64,000 nucleotides of DNA from Topomyia yanbarensis. Taxonomy: Eukaryota > Arthropoda > Insecta > Diptera > Culicidae. Each line of letters opens with the position of its first letter. The stretch's first letter is position 1. Both the position numbers and the translations under genes were made by a program. The stretch covers positions 11,113,343-11,177,342 of the forward strand of contig NC_080671.1 of assembly GCF_030247195.1 (NCBI RefSeq), given 5' to 3'. Shown here one piece after another: positions 32,180 to 42,299 of this stretch. The notes beneath the pieces were generated by a model that worked only from the letters and a program-made list of their open reading frames with translations, searched no databases and was not told the DNA's origin.

Positions 32180-32476
32180 ATGTTGGTATACGCCGACAAA
32201 GCATTCAAGCAACGGGTGCAGATTGCTAAACGGAACACGGAAGCGAAACTCAAAGGCGATATTGAGGATCGTTATACCGCGATTGTTATTTCACTCGAGT
32301 TTATGGCCCTTGTAGATAAAGCATATGAGGTCATTGCCACCAATCTGAAGGCATTTCTTCTTCCACGCAAATCATCCCTATCACGCAGTGGATTGGTTCG
32401 TACAACCGGTACTCCATATTTGTATAAGCATAGGCGGGATCGGTTAGCATGGGATTCAATATCTGCAAAATTATAA
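32180..32476 (+). CDS. Unidentified coding-like frame, possible last exon (98 aa from the ATG)
   Basis: I do not recognise this protein. The frame, open from 32144, encodes a charged, helix-prone sequence (AFKQRVQIAKRNTEAKLKGD, then EDRYTAIVISLEFMALVDKA) and a basic tail with YLYKHRRDRLAWDS. Codon use looks more like a host gene than its surroundings. A polyadenylation signal AATAAA (32476-32481) overlaps the stop codon. An acceptor-like ...GGGTGCAG at 32215-32222 suggests that this may be a terminal exon or a processed gene fragment. No upstream exon was identified. Confidence 0.35.
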   Translation: MLVYADKAFKQRVQIAKRNTEAKLKGDIEDRYTAIVISLEFMALVDKAYEVIATNLKAFLLPRKSSLSRSGLVRTTGTPYLYKHRRDRLAWDSISAKL

Positions 32477-32499
32477 ATAAACTTTTTGAAGAAGGCAAT

Positions 32500-34428
32500 C
32501 AATACTTCTCTTCAATCATCTCTACCACGACTTTCACAACCGGGAAGTGAATGATTGACAAAATCTAATCTTGCGATTGAAAGCAACTGTTATGCGGCGA
32601 TCATCTAGACATGTTTTATTTTGAACTGGTAAGCCAACTAGAATATTTCGAAAGTTAACCTGAAACAATCTAAAATGATCAACGGTGAAGGTGTTGCTGC
32701 TGTTCGCAGCAAACTCTCAGATCCAACAAACTCATTCGAATACACTTGAAACCATTAGTCAAAAAAGTTTCAATGACCAGTTTTAAATAGTGTTGCACTG
32801 ATTGTTTATCGAGCGTGTATGTACGTACAATGTTGGAAATCTGTAGGGTACCTTTTCTGTAAATCACATGCATGCACCCCTCGGCGGTAGTAATTCATTC
32901 GATTTCACATTTAGCTGACTCCGACAACTGTGCGCGCTTGTTTTTGTGGATACATTTCGTGTCTTTCCCAACCCTTTTCCACTTCCCTCTTTGTAAGCCA
33001 CCATCGACAGAACCTGCCAGCACAAAAGAGAGCAATACGCTGTATCGGCGACGAAAAACATAGTAACAGAGGTCGCTCCGTATACGACTCGGCGCATATC
33101 CATCATCAGTTTATGGGTAGGTATATTTATCAGTATATGTAGCAATCAACTCGCGGATTGCTAATCATATCGAAAACATCATTATTTGTTATTGCAAGAC
33201 AGGAATGATATTAGTCTAGTCTTCTGCAGTTATTTTTTGGCACATTAGCTCAATTAGTTTAATAGATCCATAGTAGAACCTTTTCTGCCGTGAAATATTG
33301 TTGGAAACATTATCCACGTGTTTTCTTTGTGTTGCTAACTGAGCATATCTACGGTGATGTGTATCGAACGTGTTCCTCCATATGTATATCGAAAGCCACC
33401 GCGTTCGAAGAAAAAAGTTTCCTACATATTTTCGATCCGAATCGATTCGATTTTTATTACATTCATTCTCTGTTTTCGGCTCTCATATTTCGGCACACCT
33501 TCCGTCTCACCTGTTGGCTAGTTGCCGTTGATTGGTCTACCGAGATGAACTGAGCTGAGAGCAGCTCTCGTTTGTCCAGAAACAATCCTTCCCCGTCCTA
33601 CTACAGTGCAGCTATGGATAACACTTCGAAGTACCACATGCGATGCCTCCTCTGAAGCGCGGTAGAACCTTTGGCGAATATATCGGTTTTAATTTTGGTC
33701 CTTTCCGCGCACCCCTTCGCGATGGTCTACGGTTGTGCGGTTCAAGCTCCCCGCAATCGACGCATTCACATTTCTCTGTTCTGCAGCCGCTTCTGAGTAA
33801 GTGCTCTCTTTTGTGTACATGGTACACATCCACTGGTCGGAAATATGAAGCTGATGACGAGTACGACGACGAGGATGAGCAATTTTACACCATCCGCCAA
33901 AGCCGGCCGAACGCGATTCACATGGGACCCCGGTCGGTTCTACTGCTGTGCTACTACTGCTGGGATGAAAAGGAGAAATAACAACCACGACGACGCCATA
34001 TTTAAACTGAAATAAGACAGTTTGAATGTGACAAAGCATTTAGTTTCGAGGATGTCTTTCAACCTTTGATCGATTTGATTTGGTCTCTGTCCCCTCAAGT
34101 GAAATTTGCCGGGAAAATAGTGGAGCACATAGGTAGCGTTTTGTTGTTTATTGGACTGTACTTTAGGCTCAAGATAAAACATTCGCACCATTTATTCCAT
34201 CTATGAAATCCCTGTGCACCCGTACCGACTGTTGTAATTGCATATTTTGTCATTCAAATTAGATTTTTATTATTACAAAAGACGCTACAGAAGAAAAGCA
34301 ATTGAATCAAATAATTTCAGTACAATGGGAAAAGCTTGCAACTGCCAAATGCGAATTTTGTTGTACGTGATTCTTACGCAAATACAGATCTCCAACAGAA
34401 GTTTTTAGCTAATTTTGTGTCTAACTGG
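32500..34428. other. Spacer; short open frames only
   Basis: 33643-33981 is open for 112 codons with a patch of Asp/Glu, and overlapping minus frames are also open, which is what GC-richer non-coding DNA gives. I see no splice-supported gene. The rest is unremarkable. Confidence 0.35.
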
Positions 34429-35498
34429 GTTGCTGACAGGCCCGTAGCCAGCATTTTGTTTCGGGAGGGGCTTAAAACTTGTTGCATAAATGTGTTAATT
34501 CTGGTGACTTGAGATAGTCTCTTGAAACTGAATGTAATTTTGAAAATTTCTTAGTGAAAACAGTTCCAAAACTAAGGCAATAGACAATATGTTGTCTGAT
34601 ACAAGAAATGGTATAGTACATCGACGAGTTCTTGCTTTTGAATTTGGTTTTATTATTAATTTAAAAGCAACCATTTTCACCGTTGGAATTTGCAAACGTG
34701 GTCTGGTGGGTGCTCCCATCATATGTACAACTTGAAGCCAACGAAGTGAGGCTGTCCAGTGCAGATTCATACGATATGCGTTACGTCAATTGCCTTGGAA
34801 CGATCCGCTGAACCTGAACCATACGAAGATCGTTGTCGATTATTAGGACTACACACTTTAGAAGATCGTAGACCCGCATCGTAAACTACCTTCGTGTCTA
34901 AGCTTCTTATGGCTGAATATGATGTTCCTGATCTTCTATCACAAATTAACCTCTACACACCAACCCGGGTCCTTTGTTCTCGAACACTGCTGCACTCTGA
35001 AATGCAAAAACACTAACTACGCTGCCAACAACCGATATTAGAAATGACCCGTCGCTTCAACGATTATAACAACGACCTATTCTTTTAGGAAATTGATACT
35101 TTTTATATCATTAGACAGGCTTATTTTTCTAGGCAAATCTTCTACTAGATCCTTGAAGCTGTGGCAAAAGACAGACCAGTAATTTTGTTTGTTGATATGT
35201 AAAGAGTGTACAAAAAATACTACTGATTTCTCTACAAAGCATAAATAAGAACTATAGCTGTATTTACCTAGATTAATCAAATATTGTATTTGAGCACACG
35301 AAGCTTACAGGTTTCATTTCGGAATTCATGGATTTATGGACAATACAAAAGAGATGTTTCAATGAATTAATTTATTAAACTAGCCGGAATTTTATCTACT
35401 ACAGGACTGTTCACTAATCGAAAGGAAATCCCCTGATTACTGTTATCTTGAAATTTACGTAAATTTTGTTAAATGTAACCAGAGATTAAAAAAAATGA

Positions 35499-36380
35499 CA
35501 TCCCTGCGTGAACTTGAAAGAGAACCGAAATTCAATTCCTGCCCGCCGCGATCAGCGCCACGAAATTTCAAAATCAGTTACCTATTTCTGCTTGCATTTA
35601 CCGAAACCGACATTCAGATTCAACGCCTCCCTCATTCATTCACTTTCCAACTGACTAAAATTTCATGCAGAATCGAATGCTTGAGTGCAGAGGAAATATA
35701 AATTCATTCACCAACCAAAGCATTCATTTGTTATTGTGTCGACAGTTTGAAGGCAAAAGTTGGCATCTTCTACATTTTCGAGCATAAGTGAACTGCATAA
35801 TATATATCTGAAGCACTTTTACTCAATAATCCTTCTCAGAGCCAGCATAAAAACAGAATTCACTTTGCTTCTGAAACCGAACACGTCCGAACCTGAATGC
35901 GCTGCGTCGGGAGAACGAATGAAGAGGGAAACGAACCAAACGTTTCATTCATCGCAGCGGGCATGAATTGAATTTCGTATTCTTTCAAGCTCACGCAGAA
36001 ATGTCAATTTTTTTAGGCTCTGGCCGCGATGAATGAAATGTTTGATTCGTTTCCCTCGTCATTTATTCTCCCGACATAGCGCATTCGGGTTCGCATATGT
36101 TCGGTTTCAGAAGCAAACTGAATTTTGTTTCTATGCTAGCTCTGTGAGGGATTATTGAGCGAAAATGCACTAGACATAGATTAGGCAGCTCACTAATGCT
36201 CGAACTGTCCACATAATAACAAATGAATGCTTTGGTTGCAGAAGGAATTTATATTTCCTCCGCACTCAAACATTCGATTCTGCATGAAATTTAAGTCAGT
36301 TGGAAAGTTGAATGACCGAGGCGTTGAATCAGAAAGTCAGTTTCGATAAGCAGAAATAGTTAACTGATTTCGAAATTTCG
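35499..36380. repeat. Large compound inverted repeat within the hAT-like element
   Basis: 35561-35952 pairs with 36021-36380 as reverse complement at roughly 85% by eye, with small indels. In addition 35499-35551 pairs with 35951-36003, so two foldback units overlap. Shared words include GCATTCGATT-type and CTTTGGTTG/CAACCAAAG matches. No gene is open across both arms. It may be a long-TIR MITE plus a rearranged second copy. Confidence 0.7.
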
Positions 36381-36399
36381 AAGCACTGAATATAACATT

Positions 36400-38215
36400 G
36401 ATGACACCACTAGAATTACTCGAAACTATAAATATGGGTGAGCTAAATAATTTTAGCATCACACTTGCTTCCGACAAATCACTTGCTTCTCTTGTGCCGA
36501 AGAGACTTTCTTTCAGATTTCTATGTTTTTAAATTATTGTAAATTATCCAATTTCTGTGAATCTTTTGCAAAATTGTTTGTCAGCGGCAGTTTTACGAAG
36601 ATGCTTGCAGTTACACTTTCTATGTCAATTCGAACAATCTGCTCATTAATGGGTTCGTTTTTAATTAGCTCATTTTTTTACAATCTTCATCAAGATTGGA
36701 AAAGATGCATGACTTCTTGAAGAAAGCTGTAATGCTTTTTGATTACAGGTTTGTTTTACCAACATTTAGGAAACAATTTCAATCAACGTCGTTCCCCCTA
36801 CCGTTGAATGTTGTGCGGATAACGAAGACGTAATGTGTTTTCGAAAATGCCGTTTTTTCAAACCGAATTGAGAGCAAAATTCCAAAAGCACTCGTTCTGA
36901 GTGCATAGAAAGGATAGAAGAAGTGCTCTTGAGGCTTCTTAGATACGAATAAAAAACAGATCGTGAGACTGCTATATACTGAAGACATAAAATTGAAATT
37001 ATTGGACTAATAGATTCAACCAGTCACAACATTTTAGTCGCAACAGTGTTGCGAACTCGCATGAACGGAACGAACTCCTCGCATGAAAGTGAAATTAAGT
37101 ACCAATGAAAATGATGATGCGTTAAAATGACGCGAAACAGTGGTTCTGTTATCTAGTTATATCTATTTCCAACAATAAAAATAATAAAATGAGTTTTACT
37201 GGTTGTCCAACATATCTCACGCAAGCTCTTAATCATTGCACGTAGATACCTGTTTATGAAGCAGGGAAATATTTTTTTCCTCACCAACTGCGTATAGGGG
37301 GTCATTCATATCTTTCTCGCTATTGAACACTTCCGTGTCATAATCGTGGTTGCTGCCTTTATATTCGCAAACATACTTGCTTGTTACCTTTATGATTGTG
37401 AATTTCCTCACTGATTGCGCTGGCTGTATATTTTGAGACATTGACGCAGCTTTGGCCGTTGCCAATATTACCTGAATATATGCCACATATTTGGTAACTG
37501 TTTGTGTTCAGCGGTAAATAAATCGTAATGTGACGTTTTTTCACAGAACTGGAACGTACTAGTTTGCATTTGATATGTGCAAAGAATACTATGTGTAATT
37601 GTACATCGCATTATGTTTTGTACTGCATTTCTGCCATATGTTATATGTATCTGCAAGTAAGCGGTATCCGATCTTGTAACCAAACATTGATTCTCTCACC
37701 GTCCATTTATATGAAGATCTTAATTACAGCATTGTCACACACAACCTTTAAAAATTAATGGTTTTAAATCATTCAAAATCAATGATTTCCCTGGTCCAAT
37801 TTGTTAAACGCTATGAGCGCAGAATACCTGAGGTGGTAGAACTCAATAAAGGTGGCTATCGTAAGTATAGCATCTATTTTCACTTTCAGAAAATGTTCCT
37901 CATCACAAATACTCTGTCTTATACGAATCATAACTAATCACAGTAGTTGGCCGGCGCACCACTTCTTGCTTCTGCGACTCACTCATCTCGACAGATTACT
38001 AGGGCATAGTATAGTAGAAGTTTCCTTTGTTTTTCAGACAAGGAATACAATATAAAAGTAACTTTATTTGTCGTTCGCTTCCCATAGGCTGGGACAGAAG
38101 CATAAACCACACTGAATTTCATAACCATTGATTTTGGTTGTTGGAAACAGCAATCTTTTAACTTTATCTCAAATCAAACGAGCTACAAGCTAAAGTCGCT
38201 GATAAGGGATGATCC
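36400..38215. other. Interior of hAT-like element, no recognisable transposase
   Basis: AT-rich DNA with short frames on both strands (for example 37229-37486 minus, 36523-36720 plus). I find no hAT dimerisation or catalytic motif. The element was probably non-autonomous, or its transposase has decayed beyond recognition. Confidence 0.35.
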
Positions 38216-38549
38216 ATAAAGGACGTAGCATTTTTTGAGTGATTTTTAACAGCCCTCTCCCCTATCGTAGCATTTCGTCACAAAATTCTATATACCCCCC
38301 TGATAATTACGTAGCTTGACGGTAACCCTCACCCCCCTCGTTGTCCCCGTAAAGATCTAAAAAAAATCAAAAACGATGTTAGTTAGATGAAACGGGTAAG
38401 ATTGTCGTGACATCAGGTCAACCCCTATTCCCCTTTAAAAAAGTTACGTAGCATGACATGACCCCCTACCCCCCTGTTGTCACACATCATCACAAAATAC
38501 AAAACTCCCCCCTCCCCCATATAATGCTACGTCATTTATGGATGGTCCC
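38216..38549. mobile_element. PIF/Harbinger-type MITE, TAA target duplication
   Basis: The ends GGGATGATCCATAAAGGACG and, in reverse complement, GGGACCATCCATAAATGACG match at about 23 of 26 positions. TAA flanks both sides (38213-38215 and 38550-38552). A 3-bp TWA duplication is the Harbinger signature. The interior is rich in CCCCC runs and has GTAGCAT / ATGCTAC words. Confidence 0.8.
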
Positions 38550-39002
38550 TAATAATGTTTTTGAAATTTATTTTCAAAACATTTCGGGAGGGGCTTTAGC
38601 CCCCTAGCCCCCCCTCTAGCTACGTGCCTGGTTGCTGACAAGCGATAATTTTCCGTTGCAAAGCATGGACAATCATAATTTATGTCAATGTAGTTACGGT
38701 GATGGCAAAAGGTGTTAAACAGTTGATTCAAGGTTTTTTTTGTATTGAAACAAATAATTTGATGTAAATTGTCTATATAGTTATTCCTTCAATATCAACA
38801 CTAGTGCTGTGCGGTTGCGATGTTCTCGGCTAGAAATCGTTTATAGAGGTAGCCTATGAAAAGAGTTTATAACTACTAGAGTAAGCAAAGCGCTACTGTG
38901 TCCATGTATTCACGGACTGAAACATGGGGTCTCGCTCTATCCCAATTCTTTGACATGTGTGTACCCGGGGCAATATGTATCAAACTAATGGGACTAACAT
39001 AT

Positions 39003-39081
39003 GTAAGAGCGAGATAATAATCCATCAGTATTAACAGCGGTATGCGACCTCTAGTAGTTATAATCTGTTTTAGCCTATGCA
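39003..39081. repeat. 79-bp direct repeat, left copy (flank of LOA element)
   Basis: Starts GTAAGAGCGAGATAATAATC and ends ...TTTTAGCCTATGCA. It is identical by eye to 41992-42070. It flanks the LOA element, so it is best read as a very long target-site duplication. Part of it is also inverted-repeat related to 38850-38885, suggesting that the target was an older MITE. Confidence 0.85.
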
Positions 39082-39603
39082 GGAATCAGGAATCAGTAGC
39101 GTCTGGCTCAAATGGCACGTTCCCCATGTTGATCGGAGATTTGTGCCTTGCCAAGAATCGTCTTTTCATCATTTTCCTGATGGGAAGGATTGGGGAAGTG
39201 GTAAGGTTAGGGGTAAGGAAAACAACGACACATAACAATTAAAACAGAGCATTCTGCACCCCCGGAGTGATGCTGAACGATCTGCAGGTGCTACAACAGC
39301 AGGAATAAAACTTCCAACCCCCGGAGGGATTTAGAACCTCTACTCAAACAGTGAGCGGGTATATCAACACCCTCGAGGGGATATTGAGATAACAGAACGA
39401 CAACACCCCCGAAGAGATATTGTCATTCAAATACGGCTAAAAAACTATAGCTCTTTACCACACTGGGTTAGGAACAAAAGCATAAAAATTTCAGCTCTCT
39501 GTACATAGGTTCATCTATGTATGGAGAACCAAAAATCCGGATGCGCAATTGCATTAATACAGGGAAATTGCATATCAAATGATATGATGTTCCGTAATCG
39601 GAT

Positions 39604-40902
39604 TCACAAAAGATCACATGAATAATACTCAGCGCGCTGAATAGTAGCCATGTGATAATTGAGTTTGCAATGTCCAGCCAGTGCCCTGACCAGAATACTG
39701 CAGTTGTGCTTGGAAAAATGCAACAAATTTCTTGACATTTTCGGACTCACATCCGGCAGAAAAGCCTTTGTTTGAACGCAAGTTTGCAAGCTACGCCAAT
39801 GGTTGGCATGTTCGAATGCAGCCCAAGAGCGAATCTTGTGCTTTATCCAACTTATTGACAGTGGTAGAACTGGTTCTGGACCAACGAAATCAGTCGCAGC
39901 GCCAGCTCTAGCCAATTCGTCCGGCCATTCATTTCCAGTAATACCGGAATGACCGGGTACCCATAGAAGGTAGATAGCATTTGAAATGCTAAGTTCTTCG
40001 ATTTGAGTTCGACATGCGATTACTAATTTCGATCTCGAATCTGCCGAACTAAGTGCTTTCAGGACAGCCTGACTGTCAGAGCAAAAATAGTTTCTTTTAC
40101 CGCAAATTCCCTGTTGAAGTGCGGATTGTACGCCACACAGAATCGCAAAGATTTCTGCTTGGAATACGGTACAGTATCTACCAAGCGAATGAGATTGGTT
40201 TAATCTGATCTCATGACAATAGACACCAGCACCGGCTCGGCCCTCCAACAAAGAACCGTCCGTATAACAAACTACGTATTCTTCAAGTTGTCGCTCCATC
40301 CAGCCAGACAGCCATTCCTCACGAAGAGGAATTCTCACATTGAAAGTTTTAGAAGGAAAACTACATGTGAGTGTAAGGTCGCTGGGAGCAAGTGTATATT
40401 CATCCCAAGTAACCATTTGGGGCCACAGTCTTGTGTGGCTAGTTACACGATCTATTGGGTTTCTGTTCCAGAGCCCAGTAACCTTAAGACGGTATGCACA
40501 AGAAAGTGCTTCTTGTTTCAAAAACACATGTAGTGGTTTTATGTTCAAGAGTGCCTCGAGAGCAGCAGTAGGTGTTGTCGAGAACGCACCAGTCATCGCC
40601 ATCAAGACCATCCTCTGAAGATGGTTTAACTTTGATTGGATTGTCGTGACTCCTTCCTTCTGCCACCAAACAAGGCACCCGTATGGCAGTATTGGTCTAA
40701 CAATTGTTGTGTAGATCCACTGAATGTACTTGGGTTTGAGTCCCCAGGATTTGCCGAAAGCCCGTCTACATTGGCCAAAGGCCATGCAAGCTTTCTTGAT
40801 CCTGAAATCGATGTGAGCTGTCCAATTAAGTTTTGAGTCGAGAATTACCCCAACGTACTTAACTGGATCTTCGACAATAATTTCAGAGTCAAAAAACTGC
40901 AA
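39604..40902 (-). pseudogene. LOA-clade ORF2, thumb and RNase H part
   Basis: A 432-codon open frame starts at YVGVILDSKLNWTAHI (the segment after the RT palm). It continues to an RNase H with CYTDGSLLEGRAGAG, QAEIFAILCGVQSAL, YFCSDSQAVLKAL and WVPGHSGITGNE. The acidic residues are present. The usual N-E-x-A-D motif reads N-E-W-P-D here, which may weaken activity. The C-terminus contains a Cys/His-poor tail. It is separated from the RT palm by an indel at about 40850-40900. Confidence 0.8.
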
Positions 40903-41630
40903 TGGCGAGCTCCGGTTGTAATCCTTCGTTGCGTGAAAAGCACCATTGAGGTTTTATTTGGATTAACTGATAGTCCAACATGAAGACACCACCGCTCAAC
41001 AACACATAAGGCTTGTTGCATCAAATCAAAAAGTGTGTTAATGCAAATACCGGTGATCATTATATGATAATCATCGGCGAAACCATACGTCGGAAACCCA
41101 AGCTCATTTAGTTTTCTCAACAAGCTATCGGCGACAAGGTTCCATAGAAGTGGTGAAAGCACACCACCTTGAGGACATCCGCAGACACTCAGTTTCCTCA
41201 TCTCTACTTGTCTTAACGATGAGCACAGATGTCGGTTGCTAAGCATTGCGTGTATCCAGTTCGTGATATATGAAGGTACTCCATGATCTCGTGCTGCTTC
41301 CAAAATGGATTCGAAAGACACGTTGTCAAAAGCACCTTCAATATCGAGAAAAACTCCTAAACTTGATTGCTTTTGTGAAAAAGCTTTTTCAATGTTGTAG
41401 ACAACATTGTGTAACAGGATGGTAGTAGACTTCCCCCGCTGATATCCATGTTGCATTGCATGCAGCGGGTGCTCGCCCAAGCTACCATCCCGAATGTAGT
41501 GGTCGATTAAACGTTCCACTGATTTGAGAAGGAAGGAGGTCAGACTGATCGGTCTAAAGCTCTTTGCCTCCTCATAAGTGACGCGGTCACCTTTGGGAAT
41601 GAATTTGACAGTTATTTCCATAACTGACAT
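40845..41630 (-). pseudogene. LOA-clade ORF2, reverse-transcriptase part
   Basis: A 261-codon frame with FIPKGDRVTYEEAKSFRPIS (fingers), GVFLDIEGAFDNVSF (motif A), GCPQGGVLSPLLWN (motif B) and YGFADDYHIMI (motif C, with FADD for YADD). It begins abruptly, with no endonuclease upstream, and leaves the frame near 40920. The true element protein continues in the frame of 39604-40902. Confidence 0.8.
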
Positions 41631-41991
41631 ACTTCAACCCGCCGGATGCCACGCGGCCTCCAGGCTGGTTTTGTCCGGAGAAAGATATTAGAGTTATCAA
41701 CCTCCTAGTGGACCACAGCCAGTTACTGGGGAGTTTGCCCGGCTCTTCCCAGGCTCCGTTCGCCATTGAGAATATTTTAAACCCCCTCAACAATTTTACC
41801 CATAGCACGGGTCGCATGACACTATGGAATTGGGGTTCCCTGTTTGGTGTTACCACCGGAACAGGTAGTGCGTAGTGTATTTCTTAGCCGGTTGAAACAA
41901 CCACTACCGACACTACACGGCTTATCTAGGCTGTTCGGAGAAAGAAGCTGACATTGATGGACAGCTCCCATAGATGGCCGAACAGCCGGCG

Positions 41992-42070
41992 GTAAGAGCG
42001 AGATAATAATCCATCAGTATTAACAGCGGTATGCGACCTCTAGTAGTTATAATCTGTTTTAGCCTATGCA
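41992..42070. repeat. 79-bp direct repeat, right copy (flank of LOA element)
   Basis: Identical to 39003-39081. The following bases (ATGCTAATC) would have been next to the left copy before insertion. Confidence 0.85.
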
Positions 42071-42299
42071 ATGCTAATCTGTAATTGTCCAGACCAATTG
42101 ATCATAGAAACCTAAACATTTGAGGATAACATGTAGGTTCACATGGTATAATACCTACCACACCCGATTGCAAATCGGATTCAGCACGGTATCTTGGTTA
42201 ATTTTATCTAAACAAAAGCAAATTTTGCAATCAAGTTTTGGGTGAAAAAGTTGTGTTTTATGAATTTCAATTTTCGGTACGAAAACCGAATTACGCATA

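Larger units (their letters stand above)
34437..38630. mobile_element. hAT-like transposon, 4.2 kb, with 8-bp target duplication
   Basis: It begins CAGGCCCGTAGCCAG and ends CTAGCTACGTGCCTG, inverted with 13 of 15 matches. GTTGCTGA lies directly outside both ends (34429-34436 and 38631-38638). Eight-bp duplications and CAGG/CCTG ends are diagnostic of the hAT superfamily. Both ends carry a TTTCGGGAGGGGCTT motif in the same orientation on the plus strand. I see no intact transposase; the frames inside are short. The interior hosts a large foldback (35499-36380) and a Harbinger-type MITE just inside the right end (38216-38549). Confidence 0.75.
39082..41991 (-). mobile_element. LOA-clade non-LTR retrotransposon, internally deleted
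   Basis: This minus-strand element has an RT with GCPQGGVLSPLLWN and FADD, followed by RNase H. That combination and motif style fit the LOA clade (relatives in mosquitoes are Lian and Loner). The 3' part (39603-39082) is a UTR with repeated CCCCCGGAG/CCCTCGAGG-type blocks. Upstream of RT (41991-41631) the sequence does not encode endonuclease and may be the 5' UTR joined to RT by an internal deletion. Identical 79-bp repeats lie outside both ends. One frameshift separates RT and RNase H near 40900. Confidence 0.78.

Noticed and set aside
33643..33981. 112-codon plus-strand open frame with an acidic patch
   Set aside because: Opposite-strand frames are equally open, and there are no conserved motifs or splice sites.
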